In this document: positions 18,106 to 26,433 of the stretch, piece by piece | Layout of the letters: the number at the start of each line of letters is the position of its first letter | Numbering within the stretch: the stretch's first letter is position 1 | DNA from: Azomonas macrocytogenes | GTDB lineage: Bacteria > Pseudomonadota > Gammaproteobacteria > Pseudomonadales > Pseudomonadaceae | Direction of reading: 5' to 3' | DNA length: 64,000 nt | Assembly (NCBI RefSeq): GCF_014191985.1 | Contig: NZ_JACHXI010000002.1 | Location: forward strand, 1 to 64,000 | Translations under genes and position numbers: made by a program | The notes under the pieces: model-generated | What the model was told of the DNA's origin: nothing | The model's database searches: none | What the model saw: the letters and a program-made list of their open reading frames with translations, nothing else

Positions 18106-20028
18106 TTACTCCATTACTTTTCGACCACGTTGGGATACAGTCTGACCAAGCAATTGTGTGAGTTGTTCGAGAGGCATGGAGCCAAGATCGACACCTTCAC
18201 GGGTACGCACGGCAACGGATCCCGTCTCAACTTCTCGATCTCCGATAACCAGGAGATAGGGAACCTTGAGCAAAGTATGCTCACGGATTTTAAAGCCGAT
18301 CTTCTCGTTTCTCAAGTCAGCTTTGATGCGAAAGCCTAGCTGATTCAAGCTTTTTTCCACTTCTTCAGCAAAAGCGGCCTGTTTATCGGTAATGTTCATT
18401 ACCACAGCTTGCACAGGAGCCAACCAGACAGGAAAAGCTCCCTCATAATGCTCGATCAGAATTCCGATAAAACGTTCAAAAGACCCCAGGATTGCACGGT
18501 GCAACATAACCGGATGCTTGCGGCTATTGTCTTCACCAACGTATTCCGCGTCCAGACGTACAGGCAGGTTGAAATCCAGCTGTAAAGTCCCGCACTGCCA
18601 GATTCGCCCCAGACAATCCTTTAGTGAAAATTCGATTTTCGGCCCGTAGAACGCACCTTCGCCAGGCTGTAGATCATATGCCAGGTTAGCACTGTCAAGC
18701 GCTGCTGCCAAAGCTGCTTCGGCTCGATCCCAAAGCTCATCGGACCCTACACGCTTTTCCGGACGAGTCGACAGTTTCAGCTGAATTTCATCGAAACCGA
18801 AATCCGCATAGACCTCTTGGGTCAGTTTGATGAAGGCAGCCGACTCGGTTTGCATTTGCTCCTCGGTACAGAAGATATGCGCATCATCCTGGGTAAAACC
18901 ACGCACCCGCATGATACCGTGCAGCGCTCCAGAAGGTTCGTTGCGATGACAGGCACCAAACTCAGCCAGGCGCAACGGTAATTCCCGGTAGCTTTTCAAA
19001 CCTTGGTTATATACCTGCACATGACAAGGACAGTTCATCGGCTTGATGGCGTAATCCCGACTTTCCGATTCGGTCGTGAACATATTCTCGGCATAGTTCG
19101 CCCAGTGCCCAGATTTTTCCCACAAAATGCGATCTACCACTTGAGGGGTACGAATTTCCAGATACCCATTCTCACGCTGTACACGGCGCATGTATTGCTC
19201 AAGCACTTGATAAATGGTCCAGCCATTGGGGTGCCAGAACACCATACCTGGCGCTTCTTCCTGGGTATGAAATAACCCCAGGCGCTTGCCGATCTTACGA
19301 TGATCACGTTTTTCGGCTTCTTCGATGCGCTGAATATAGGCAGCCAGCTGTTTTTTATCGGCCCAGGCAGTGCCATAAATACGCTGCAACTGCTCGTTCT
19401 TCGAATCGCCACGCCAATAGGCACCCGACAACTTGGTTAGCTTGAAAGCTTTCAGGAAACGAGTATTTGGCACATGCGGGCCACGGCACATGTCCACGTA
19501 TTCTTCATGATAATACAAACCCATCGCTGTTTCGTTGGGCATATCGTCGACGAGGCGCAGCTTGTACTCCTCACCACGGTTTTTGAACACTGCAATAACG
19601 TCATCACGCAAGGTCATCTTCTTGATGACGTCGTAATCCTTGTCGATCAACTCTTTCATACGCTGCTCAATGGCAGCCAGGTCGTTAAGCGTAAACGGAC
19701 GCTCATAAGCGATATCGTAGTAAAACCCCTCTTCGATCACCGGACCGATCACCATCCTGGCTGTCGGGTAAAGCTGCTTCACTGCATGGCCAACGAGATG
19801 CGCACAGGAATGGCGGATAATTTCCAACCCTTCTTCGTCTTTTGGCGTAATGATTTGCAGAACGGCATCGTGCTCGATCAGATCGCAGGCATCTATCAGC
19901 CTACCGTCCACTTTACCGGCGAGGGTCGCCTTGGCCAAACCAGGGCCAATCGACTGAGCTACTTCGGTAACGGATACGGGATGATCGAACGAGCGGCGAC
20001 TGCCGTCGGGAAGAGTAATGATAGGCAT
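18106..20028 (-). CDS. thrS: Threonyl-tRNA synthetase
   Basis: Start set at ATG 20028, preceded by AGGAGG; this gives 640 residues beginning [16 protein letters not shown] (an upstream in-frame ATG would add 11 residues without a ribosome site). Domains in order: N-terminal TGS domain (residues 1-61); editing domain with the HxxxH site in [19 protein letters not shown]; class II core with motif 2 in [20 protein letters not shown] and the zinc ligands (MNCPCH, later H residues); C-terminal anticodon-binding domain ([14 protein letters not shown]). It charges tRNA-Thr and hydrolyses misacylated Ser-tRNA-Thr. It is the first gene of the translation block. Confidence 0.97.
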   Translation of the reverse strand: MPIITLPDGSRRSFDHPVSVTEVAQSIGPGLAKATLAGKVDGRLIDACDLIEHDAVLQIITPKDEEGLEIIRHSCAHLVGHAVKQLYPTARMVIGPVIEEGFYYDIAYERPFTLNDLAAIEQRMKELIDKDYDVIKKMTLRDDVIAVFKNRGEEYKLRLVDDMPNETAMGLYYHEEYVDMCRGPHVPNTRFLKAFKLTKLSGAYWRGDSKNEQLQRIYGTAWADKKQLAAYIQRIEEAEKRDHRKIGKRLGLFHTQEEAPGMVFWHPNGWTIYQVLEQYMRRVQRENGYLEIRTPQVVDRILWEKSGHWANYAENMFTTESESRDYAIKPMNCPCHVQVYNQGLKSYRELPLRLAEFGACHRNEPSGALHGIMRVRGFTQDDAHIFCTEEQMQTESAAFIKLTQEVYADFGFDEIQLKLSTRPEKRVGSDELWDRAEAALAAALDSANLAYDLQPGEGAFYGPKIEFSLKDCLGRIWQCGTLQLDFNLPVRLDAEYVGEDNSRKHPVMLHRAILGSFERFIGILIEHYEGAFPVWLAPVQAVVMNITDKQAAFAEEVEKSLNQLGFRIKADLRNEKIGFKIREHTLLKVPYLLVIGDREVETGSVAVRTREGVDLGSMPLEQLTQLLGQTVSQRGRKVME

Positions 20029-20440
20029 GGCGCCTCCTCTCCTAGTGGTGACCCCTACCAAAGGTCACGTGGGTTGGGATGAGCCAGTAAGCGGTAAGAC
20101 GGAATCATTTCTGCCCGATGTGGATGCACAACAGGACAGTCGCCGAAGGTCGATTCGTACCGAACCGGGGTCACTGGAAAATCAAGGATTTCAGACTCGC
20201 TACAGGCAAGCACATCGTCAAAAGGCTCTTGGCAACAGCTTGAAAAGCAGAATGCCTAACTCTTGATGCTGTACTGGCCTGCGCTCATCTTATCTTTTTG
20301 GCTGGCGACATGAACCGTTTCATATAATTTTTTTAGTTTTATATGCAGCTTCTCGAATAAGAATATCCGCGCGAAGAAGCTTGCATGCTTTTGTACAATT
20401 CGCAGGATTGCAGTCCTGCTCCGCCTGCGCGGGCAAAACC
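20029..20440. other. Leader region upstream of thrS
   Basis: No protein-coding gene is supported in this 412-base stretch between thrS and the AlgD-like gene on the same strand. It must contain the thrS promoter. I could not identify an operator or tRNA-like fold with confidence. Confidence 0.4.
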
Positions 20441-20923
20441 TTACGCTAACGCCGCAATCGACTGGCCAGGAAAATCCAATCGAACCTCTACATCGAATCC
20501 GTCTCCATGGCGCTTGCCTGAACTGGATTCGAGTAACGGCAAGATGTCGGCAAGTGCCACTTCAGGGGAGCGATTGGTGCGAATGACCAATCGGTGGGGA
20601 GCACTTTTACAACGCAGAGCTTCACCAAGTTGGCACCAAAGCCTTTCCATGCATCCTGGCTTTTCGCTATCCACCTCGTCGATAAATGTCAGATCGGTTT
20701 CTCGCACTGCCGACAGCAGATCGGATGTACTGCTAAGCAACCCGGCCTTGCGCCCCTGATCCAGCAAAAATCGCAAACCTGGTTCCAGTGTCAGATAGTC
20801 ATGGTCGAGTGGATCCCTATTCTTACCAGGTGCGCTCACATCGATGACGGTATGGCCACGAAAAGAAAGACAGCCTGCAAAAATGGAATTTTTGTAGTTA
20901 GTGCCCAGAATACTGATACGCAT
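20441..20923 (-). CDS. Truncated, degenerate AlgD-like nucleotide-sugar dehydrogenase N-domain
   Basis: 160 residues from ATG 20923 (MRISILGTNYKNSIFAGCLS). The sequence follows the N-terminal Rossmann domain of GDP-mannose 6-dehydrogenase AlgD almost position by position: FAGCLSFRGHTVIDV, the EPGLRFLLDQGRKAGLLS stretch, a DLTFI strand, then HRLVIRTNRSP in place of HTVVVRSTVLPGT. However, the GxGxxG nucleotide loop (AlgD: FGLGYVGAVCAG) is changed to GTNYKNSIFAG. The central linking helix, catalytic cysteine and C-terminal domain are absent. It is therefore unlikely to be an active dehydrogenase. It is either a decaying copy or a repurposed small protein; an open frame with sensible codons argues it has not simply rotted. 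Confidence 0.6.
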   Translation of the reverse strand: MRISILGTNYKNSIFAGCLSFRGHTVIDVSAPGKNRDPLDHDYLTLEPGLRFLLDQGRKAGLLSSTSDLLSAVRETDLTFIDEVDSEKPGCMERLWCQLGEALRCKSAPHRLVIRTNRSPEVALADILPLLESSSGKRHGDGFDVEVRLDFPGQSIAALA

Positions 20924-21870
20924 TAGCCCCTCCAGCCCTTGTGGATGACAGGCTGGCATCCAAGCCAAAATTAAATTCGAGAGATTTTTGAAAATCTTTT
21001 ACCGATCTTCAATCAACACTTCCCACCTTTTGTTTTTGTTAACTCTATAGTTGATCGAATATCAGGGTATTCATTATCAATTTATAGTTTGGCAAAATAA
21101 TAGCTTTGAACGAGTAAATGAAATGATTTTTAAAGCATTAAGTTATAATAAAATCCCATATAAATAAATTTTCATATTCAAAATAGGAGCTGACTTATTC
21201 TCAGGATTTGAAGGCACAAAACACTCCCGAAATACGCTACTCCCCCTCCCATGAACTGGAATAAAGCCTGACTTTTCACTGAAGAAACGCTGATTTTTCC
21301 AAAATAACAAATTGCACTCACGCAAAATCAATAGGTTATGAGCGCTGGCGTACGTAAAACCGATTAAATCAGCGTTTCCCTAAAGCAAGACGCGGCAAGC
21401 GAAGACCACGCAAAATCAAGGCATACCCTTCGGATTGCCCCGAAATAACGCACAGGAAGAAAATGATTGATGCCACATTCTGGGTACAAGCCTACGATTA
21501 AATAGCCAGTGGCCTGTTTGGTTGATTCGATTCAGTCAATGTCAGTGCCCGAGGCTTCTATATGGCTTTGCCAATGTCTCGTTATAGCCCTGCTATGACT
21601 CGTCGTGGTACCTGGTCTCGAAAACGACACTTGTGGTCAACCAATTAATCGTGCAGGCCACTAGCAGGCTTCTTCTACTGCCAACAACACAAGCAGTTCT
21701 ACGCCGCCTATCCAGAATACGCGTCAAAACTCGGCCAGGGGCCAGAAAGATGGTTATGGATAATGCCTTTTAAATACGGCTTATCCGACTGACAGGAGAA
21801 AATAAGCTGGAAGCCAAGCATTAAGCATTGTCTGACAGGCATATGGTTACGCCTCATCCATGACAATAAA
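20924..21870. other. AT-rich intergenic region, no clear gene
   Basis: About 950 bases without a supported gene. The part 21000-21350 is strongly AT-rich. Near 21664-21791 the plus strand has a 42-codon start-less open frame (FFYCQQHKQFYAAYPEYASK, then PERWLWIMPFKYG) that looks protein-like but that I cannot assign. It may be the tail of a lost gene. Confidence 0.35.
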
Positions 21871-22398
21871 TTATTCGAATGAAGCTCGATATTTATTTAC
21901 AGCCTCAAGCGCACAAGCTTCATCTTTATCGCCACCTGGGGCGCCAGAAACACCAAGCCCACCAATAACCTGATGATCAGCCTTACGCAAAGTGACCCCC
22001 CCCGGAATGAATAGTACTTCTGGTACGGTATTCAGCGCTCCGTTCGCCGGCCCATCTAATTTTGCGGCCATCAATTCACTGGTAGTGTCTTTATTGAAAG
22101 CCTGGCCATAGGAGAAAGCTGTATAGGCTTTGCGATAGGAAACAGAAAGAGATTGCAAGGGTACGGTATCCCCCTTGATTACGGCCTGCTGGTGGCCCGA
22201 TGGATCGACAACGGAAGCCGTTACCGAATATCCCTTGGCAGCACAAATCTGCACCGCCTCGGCCGCCAGTTTCTCTGCCATTTGCCAAGGTAATTTCTGG
22301 CTGTTAATCAATTGACCTGGTGCGGCCAAAGCCGACATTGATACCAGCACGCCGCTCAGGCTTGAAACAGCAATAATATTCCTGACTAGAACCCGCAT
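21871..22398 (-). CDS. Secreted GlcG/HbpS-family protein
   Basis: 175 residues from ATG 22398, preceded by AAGGGA. Residues 1-25 are a signal peptide ending ALAAPG. The body is the heme-degrading-domain family (GlcG/HbpS/PduO-C, formerly DUF336): ICAAKGYSVTASVVDPSGHQ, then VSYRKAYTAFSYG and LPGG-like FIPGGVTLR, ending VIGGLGVSGAPGGDKDEACA. HbpS of Streptomyces binds heme; other members bind cobalamin or small metabolites. Periplasmic location is inferred from the signal. It stands alone, with no partner gene indicating its ligand. Confidence 0.85.
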   Translation of the reverse strand: MRVLVRNIIAVSSLSGVLVSMSALAAPGQLINSQKLPWQMAEKLAAEAVQICAAKGYSVTASVVDPSGHQQAVIKGDTVPLQSLSVSYRKAYTAFSYGQAFNKDTTSELMAAKLDGPANGALNTVPEVLFIPGGVTLRKADHQVIGGLGVSGAPGGDKDEACALEAVNKYRASFE

Positions 22399-22779
22399 CG
22401 TAAAATCCCTTCGCCAACCAATAATCAATCGTCAGTATCGGAAACTATCGACAAATAAAAAACCGAATATTCCTGGAATGACCTTCCGAGAATCCCGGAC
22501 GAATCATGGCTAAAGTGGGTTTTTCCTCAGCCAAAGACCTGAGGTTGGCAACTCCAGTGATCGGTTCAAGGCGCTTGAACAATCATTGGGTAGCAAGTTG
22601 CCGATTAGCGCTGCCAGGTTTTACTCGATTCACCATGTACCGATGCCGATGAAACAACTCCGACCGCTGGTTTGCTGACTTGGTATTCTTTTATCCATGC
22701 GAGCGGTGCTCAATATTTTGCCAAACACCTTTTACGAACTACGCCACCCTAACCAGACACGACGTTTCAAGGAATTTCA
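22399..22779. other. Intergenic region between divergent genes
   Basis: 381 bases between the GlcG-like gene (minus) and the DUF2959-type lipoprotein (plus). I find no ORF worth calling. The plus-strand gene start is preceded by AAGGAATTTCA. Promoters for both genes must lie here, but no single strong match stands out. Confidence 0.4.
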
Positions 22780-23430
22780 ATGAAAAGACCTCTTCTGGTC
22801 TGCATGATGTTGTTCATACTCAGTGGTTGCCAAAGCGCTTACTACTCGGCAATGGAAAGGTCGGGCGTACATAAACGCGATATCTTGGTCACACGAGTCG
22901 AAGCCGCCCGTAATGCCCAATTAAATACGCAACGACAGTTCAGGGATGCTCTGGATCGCTATCGCAGCGTCATCCAGCTCGAGAATGGCGGGGAACTGGA
23001 AAGACGCTATGAATCGCTCAATCAGAAATACGAAGAAAGCCAGTCAAGCGCCAGAAAGCTACATATGCGCATCGAGTCAGTCGAAGAAGTAGCTGGGGCT
23101 CTGTTCGATGAATGGGAAGAGGAACTGGATCGATATAGCGATACCAGCATGAAGGCCGCCAGCACCAGAGAACTGGCTGATGCCCGCAAGCAATACACCA
23201 AGCTGCTGCAAAGCATGCAGGCAGCAGAAGAACGCATAGATCCAGTCATGGAGCTGCTACAAGATCGAGTACTGTTTCTCAAGCATAATCTCAATGCCAA
23301 AGCAATAAGCTCTCTGCAAGGCGAGTACAACACCTTGTCAGTCAATATCGATCAACTGATTTCGAACATGCAGCAAGCCATAGAGGAATCAGATAATTTC
23401 ATCCGCACAATGCGGGATGCGAATTATTGA
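22780..23430 (+). CDS. DUF2959-type lipoprotein
   Basis: 216 residues. Residues 1-16 form a lipoprotein signal with lipobox LSGC (cysteine at 17). The mature part SAYYSAMERSGVHKRDILV followed by long charged helices fits the DUF2959 family: repeated segments such as VTRVEAARNAQLNTQRQF and LEQRYESLNQKYEESQSSAR predict an extended coiled coil, with KKHNLNAKAISSLQGE-like ending (LKHNLNAKAISSLQGEY). The role is unknown. The serine after the lipobox cysteine neighbourhood (Q after C) favours outer-membrane sorting. Its 3' end shares an inverted repeat with the convergent helicase gene. Confidence 0.8.
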   Translation: MKRPLLVCMMLFILSGCQSAYYSAMERSGVHKRDILVTRVEAARNAQLNTQRQFRDALDRYRSVIQLENGGELERRYESLNQKYEESQSSARKLHMRIESVEEVAGALFDEWEEELDRYSDTSMKAASTRELADARKQYTKLLQSMQAAEERIDPVMELLQDRVLFLKHNLNAKAISSLQGEYNTLSVNIDQLISNMQQAIEESDNFIRTMRDANY

Positions 23431-23438
23431 AACGGCAG

Positions 23439-23467
23439 CAAGGCATGCAAATGGCTTGCATGCCTTG
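23439..23467. terminator. Inverted repeat between convergent genes
   Basis: CAAGGCATGCAA (23439-23450) and its exact complement (23456-23467) are separated by five bases, giving a 12-base-pair hairpin in the 48-base gap between the lipoprotein and helicase stops. A T-run is missing on both sides, so it is a weak or factor-assisted bidirectional terminator, or a transcript-end stabiliser. Confidence 0.6.
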
Positions 23468-23478
23468 CAAGAAATACC

Positions 23479-25131
23479 TCAATCCTCTCGATAACGACGA
23501 AGCTTCAATTGCTTTCCACCAACTCGCGTATCTTTCAAGCGTCCCAGCAAACGATCCAGGCCATCTTCAGGTAATTCGACCAAGCTGAAACTGTCACGCA
23601 CCTGGATTTTGCCGATGGATTCACGAGCCAACCCACCTTCGTTGAGAATCGCGCCCAATAGATTACGGGCAGCAATACCATCGCGTGTTCCCAATGGGGT
23701 CCGGCAGCGCACTCGCCCTTCGAGGATTGGCAGTGGAGCACGGCGCTCGCGTCCTTCACTGCGGCTACGCTCGCGTGTCGAGGAAGCATCCGGCACCAAT
23801 GGTTGCTCTTTTTCCAGCTCGGCCAGCGTCATTGACTGCCCATAAGTAACCTGGGCCAGCAATGCTGCTGCCAACTGCTCCGGAGTGCACTCCAGACTAC
23901 CAATCAATTGCTTGAGCAGCCCGGCGTGGGAACCGGACGCAGTGTCGATCATCGGCTTCAGGTTGGCGGTAAGCTTGCGAATGCGCGAATCGAGCACCTG
24001 CTGGGAGTTCGGCAAACGAATTTCCGCAACCTTCTGCCCAGTGACTCGCTCGATCACTTGCAGCATACGCCGCTCCCGTGGCGTCACCAGCAACAGTGCA
24101 CGCCCTTCGCGTCCTGCCCGCCCGGTACGTCCGATGCGATGCACATAGGATTCGGGATCGTAAGGCATATCCACATTGAAAACATGGGTAATGCGAGGAA
24201 CATCGATACCACGTGCGGCGACATCTGTAGCTACCACGATGTCCAGACGTCCATCCTTGAGCGAATCGATCACTCGCTCGCGCTGATTCTGGGCAATGTC
24301 GCCATTGAGCGCGGCGGCTTTGTAGCCCTTGGCTTCCAGTGCACTGGCCAGATCCAGAGTGGCCTGCTTGGTACGCACAAAAGCGATCAATGCATCGAAA
24401 TCTTCAACCTCCAGCAGACGCAGGATTGCAGGAACTTTCTGATCGGCATGTACCAGCAAGTGTGCTTGCTCTATCCGGGCAACGGTTTGAGTCTTGGTGG
24501 CAATTTTTACATGCTTGGGCTCACGCAAATGCTTTTCGGCAATCTCGCGAATCGAATGTGGCAGCGTCGCGGAAAAAAGCACGCTTTGCCGATTAACCGG
24601 CATGGCCTGGAAAATCACTTCAAGATCATCCATGAAGCCAAGCTTGAGCATCTCATCCGCTTCATCGAGCACCAGATGCTTGACGGTAGAGAGAAGCTTC
24701 TCGTTACGGCTGAGGTGGTCAACTAGCCGTCCGGGTGTGGCCACAATGATCTGGGCTCCCTGGCGCAACGACTTGAGCTGCAACGACATGGGGGCGCCGC
24801 CATAAACGGCAACCACACCGACACCTGACAACTGCCTGGAGTAATTCTCGAAAGCCGTGGCTACTTGCAATGCCAATTCACGTGTCGGAGTAAGCACCAG
24901 TGCCTGAGGTTCGCGGCGAGCCGGATCGATCCTGGAAAGAATCGGCAAGGCAAAAGCAGCGGTCTTGCCAGTACCGGTCTGCGCCTGCCCGATCATGTCA
25001 TGCCCGGCAAGAATTTCCGGAATCGCCTGGGCCTGGATAGGAGAAGGTTCTTCGTAGCCCACTGCAGTAATCGCTGCGAGTACGGAAGGATGAATACCGA
25101 GAGCGGCAAAGCCGCCGGTTTGCTGAGTCAT
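23479..25131 (-). CDS. deaD: DEAD-box ATP-dependent RNA helicase, DeaD/CsdA type
   Basis: 550 residues. Motifs in order: Q-motif (GFAALGIHPSVLAAITAVGY), Walker A AQTGTGKT, PTRELA, TPGRLVDH, DEAD, SAT, then RGIDVPRITHV and HRIGRTGRAGREG. The C-terminal 75 residues form a DbpA/CsdA-type RRM-like RNA-binding domain (RVRCRTPLGTRDGIAARNLL... IQVRDSFSLVELPE). It unwinds structured RNA in ribosome assembly and cold adaptation. The 290-base region upstream is gene-free and could carry a long 5' leader, common for cold-induced helicases, but no motif was confirmed. Confidence 0.93.
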   Translation of the reverse strand: MTQQTGGFAALGIHPSVLAAITAVGYEEPSPIQAQAIPEILAGHDMIGQAQTGTGKTAAFALPILSRIDPARREPQALVLTPTRELALQVATAFENYSRQLSGVGVVAVYGGAPMSLQLKSLRQGAQIIVATPGRLVDHLSRNEKLLSTVKHLVLDEADEMLKLGFMDDLEVIFQAMPVNRQSVLFSATLPHSIREIAEKHLREPKHVKIATKTQTVARIEQAHLLVHADQKVPAILRLLEVEDFDALIAFVRTKQATLDLASALEAKGYKAAALNGDIAQNQRERVIDSLKDGRLDIVVATDVAARGIDVPRITHVFNVDMPYDPESYVHRIGRTGRAGREGRALLLVTPRERRMLQVIERVTGQKVAEIRLPNSQQVLDSRIRKLTANLKPMIDTASGSHAGLLKQLIGSLECTPEQLAAALLAQVTYGQSMTLAELEKEQPLVPDASSTRERSRSEGRERRAPLPILEGRVRCRTPLGTRDGIAARNLLGAILNEGGLARESIGKIQVRDSFSLVELPEDGLDRLLGRLKDTRVGGKQLKLRRYRED

Positions 25132-25424
25132 GGGTCTGCCTCTTTATATCCGCAAACACCCATGAGCCAGAACTGCATATACCGTGAAAGACCTTATGGG
25201 TCACCCTGGCAGCCTGGTCGTAGAGAATTTGCGAAATCGCGAGTGGATGGAAGGGTGAAGCGTCAGGACATCCGAAAACGGACACGTGCGAAAGAAGAAC
25301 GATGGGAATCTTTTCCTAAACCTGACCTGTCATGTGACAGAAGTCCTACTATAACAAACTAGTAGCTTTATTGCGCTTCTTTTCGTCGACTTCCGACTCG
25401 TTCATGGCAGGGTTTTGCATACCC

Positions 25425-26174
25425 TCAACTTGCCGGCCGTAGACTCCTGATCAACTCGTCAAGAGAATACCCCAGCAACGGAGCCAACGCATCTGCCCTG
25501 CTCTGCAGCGCGGCGAAATCGAGAGCCTGATCGAGATCGGCAGGTACTAGCAGTACCACATTGCCTTCTCGCACCGGACATTCCCAGTAATGGCGGAGAA
25601 ACAACCCTCGCAGCAAGGCCGCTCCCAACGGCTGACCATCTCGGGTTGCCCATTGATTTATCACCAGCCAGCCACCGAAATTGAGTTTGTCCCGGCATTG
25701 CTCGAGAAACGTCCAGGCCAAATGCTCCGCCGAAGGACCATTATCGGTATAGAGATCAATGAAAATCAGGTCGGCACTTTCTGCACTGGCCAGAAGAGCC
25801 GTGGCATCGCCAATGCGCAAGGTAAGCCTGGGGTCGTCACGAAAACCGAGCAAATCCTGCGAGAGGCGCAACACATCCCGGCGCAACTCAATAATTTCCA
25901 CATCCTCCAACGGCAAGAAGCGCAGACAAGCCTGAGGCAGGCTACCGGCACCAAGCCCCAGAAACAGGGCCGTTTCCGGGGCAGCGTGACACAAACCACC
26001 GAGTAACATGGCACGTGTATAGTCATACTCCAGCCAACTTGGATCGGACATGAATACACAGCTCTGCTCGACGGCATCGCCAAATTCAAGGAAGCGATAA
26101 GCACCCATCTCAATTACCCGAATAATGCCAAAGGCATCCTTTACTTCGATCAGCAACCGCTCCTCTTCCTTCAT
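25425..26174 (-). CDS. Spermidine-synthase-like methyltransferase-fold protein
   Basis: Start set at ATG 26174 because GAGG precedes it; an in-frame ATG at 26210 would add 12 residues. The 249-residue product has the polyamine synthase/SpeE-like fold: TALFLGLGAGSLPQACLRFL is the nucleotide-binding glycine loop, VEIIELRRDVLRLS the acidic strand end, and ADLIFIDLYTDNGPSAEHL the DLY-type catalytic loop. Aminopropyltransferases use decarboxylated AdoMet; many stand-alone homologues of this size have unknown acceptors. It lies 293 bases upstream of deaD on the same strand. Confidence 0.8.
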   Translation of the reverse strand: MKEEERLLIEVKDAFGIIRVIEMGAYRFLEFGDAVEQSCVFMSDPSWLEYDYTRAMLLGGLCHAAPETALFLGLGAGSLPQACLRFLPLEDVEIIELRRDVLRLSQDLLGFRDDPRLTLRIGDATALLASAESADLIFIDLYTDNGPSAEHLAWTFLEQCRDKLNFGGWLVINQWATRDGQPLGAALLRGLFLRHYWECPVREGNVVLLVPADLDQALDFAALQSRADALAPLLGYSLDELIRSLRPAS

Positions 26175-26257
26175 ACCGACCTCGTTACGCCCTTCCATAC
26201 GACGTTTCATTGCCGAACAAACTCTTTTGAAACGCAGGATATCGTTCTCTTCTTAAG

Positions 26258-26269
26258 TATAAGAGACAG
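26258..26269. other. 12-base match to a Tn5 mosaic-end/transposase adapter end
   Basis: TATAAGAGACAG is identical to the inner 12 bases of the 19-base Tn5 mosaic end used in sequencing adapters; the outer seven bases do not match (CTTAAG precedes). It lies in the intergenic region between the spermidine-synthase-like gene and the rhodanese. A chance match or natural sequence is possible, but a contig-join artefact should be considered. Confidence 0.25.
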
Positions 26270-26384
26270 GCAAAAGGCCGTGTTTACAACTAACTGGCCT
26301 GGCCCGCCCGATCAGGCAGGCTGTCGACGGTGAGTGCGAACCATTATTGCGTCGTCTGGATAGCAGTGCGCTATCGCGAACGTT

Positions 26385-26418
26385 GAAAGAAAAATGCCAG
26401 TCAGCTGGGCTGGCATTT
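26385..26418 (-). terminator. Rho-independent terminator after rhodanese gene
   Basis: On the minus strand, 16 bases past the rhodanese stop, AAATGCCAG (26410-26418 complement) pairs with CTGGCATTT (26392-26400) around a nine-base loop and runs into TTTCTTT. This ends the dioxygenase-rhodanese operon. Confidence 0.8.
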
Positions 26419-26433
26419 GGACAGGATTGCGTA

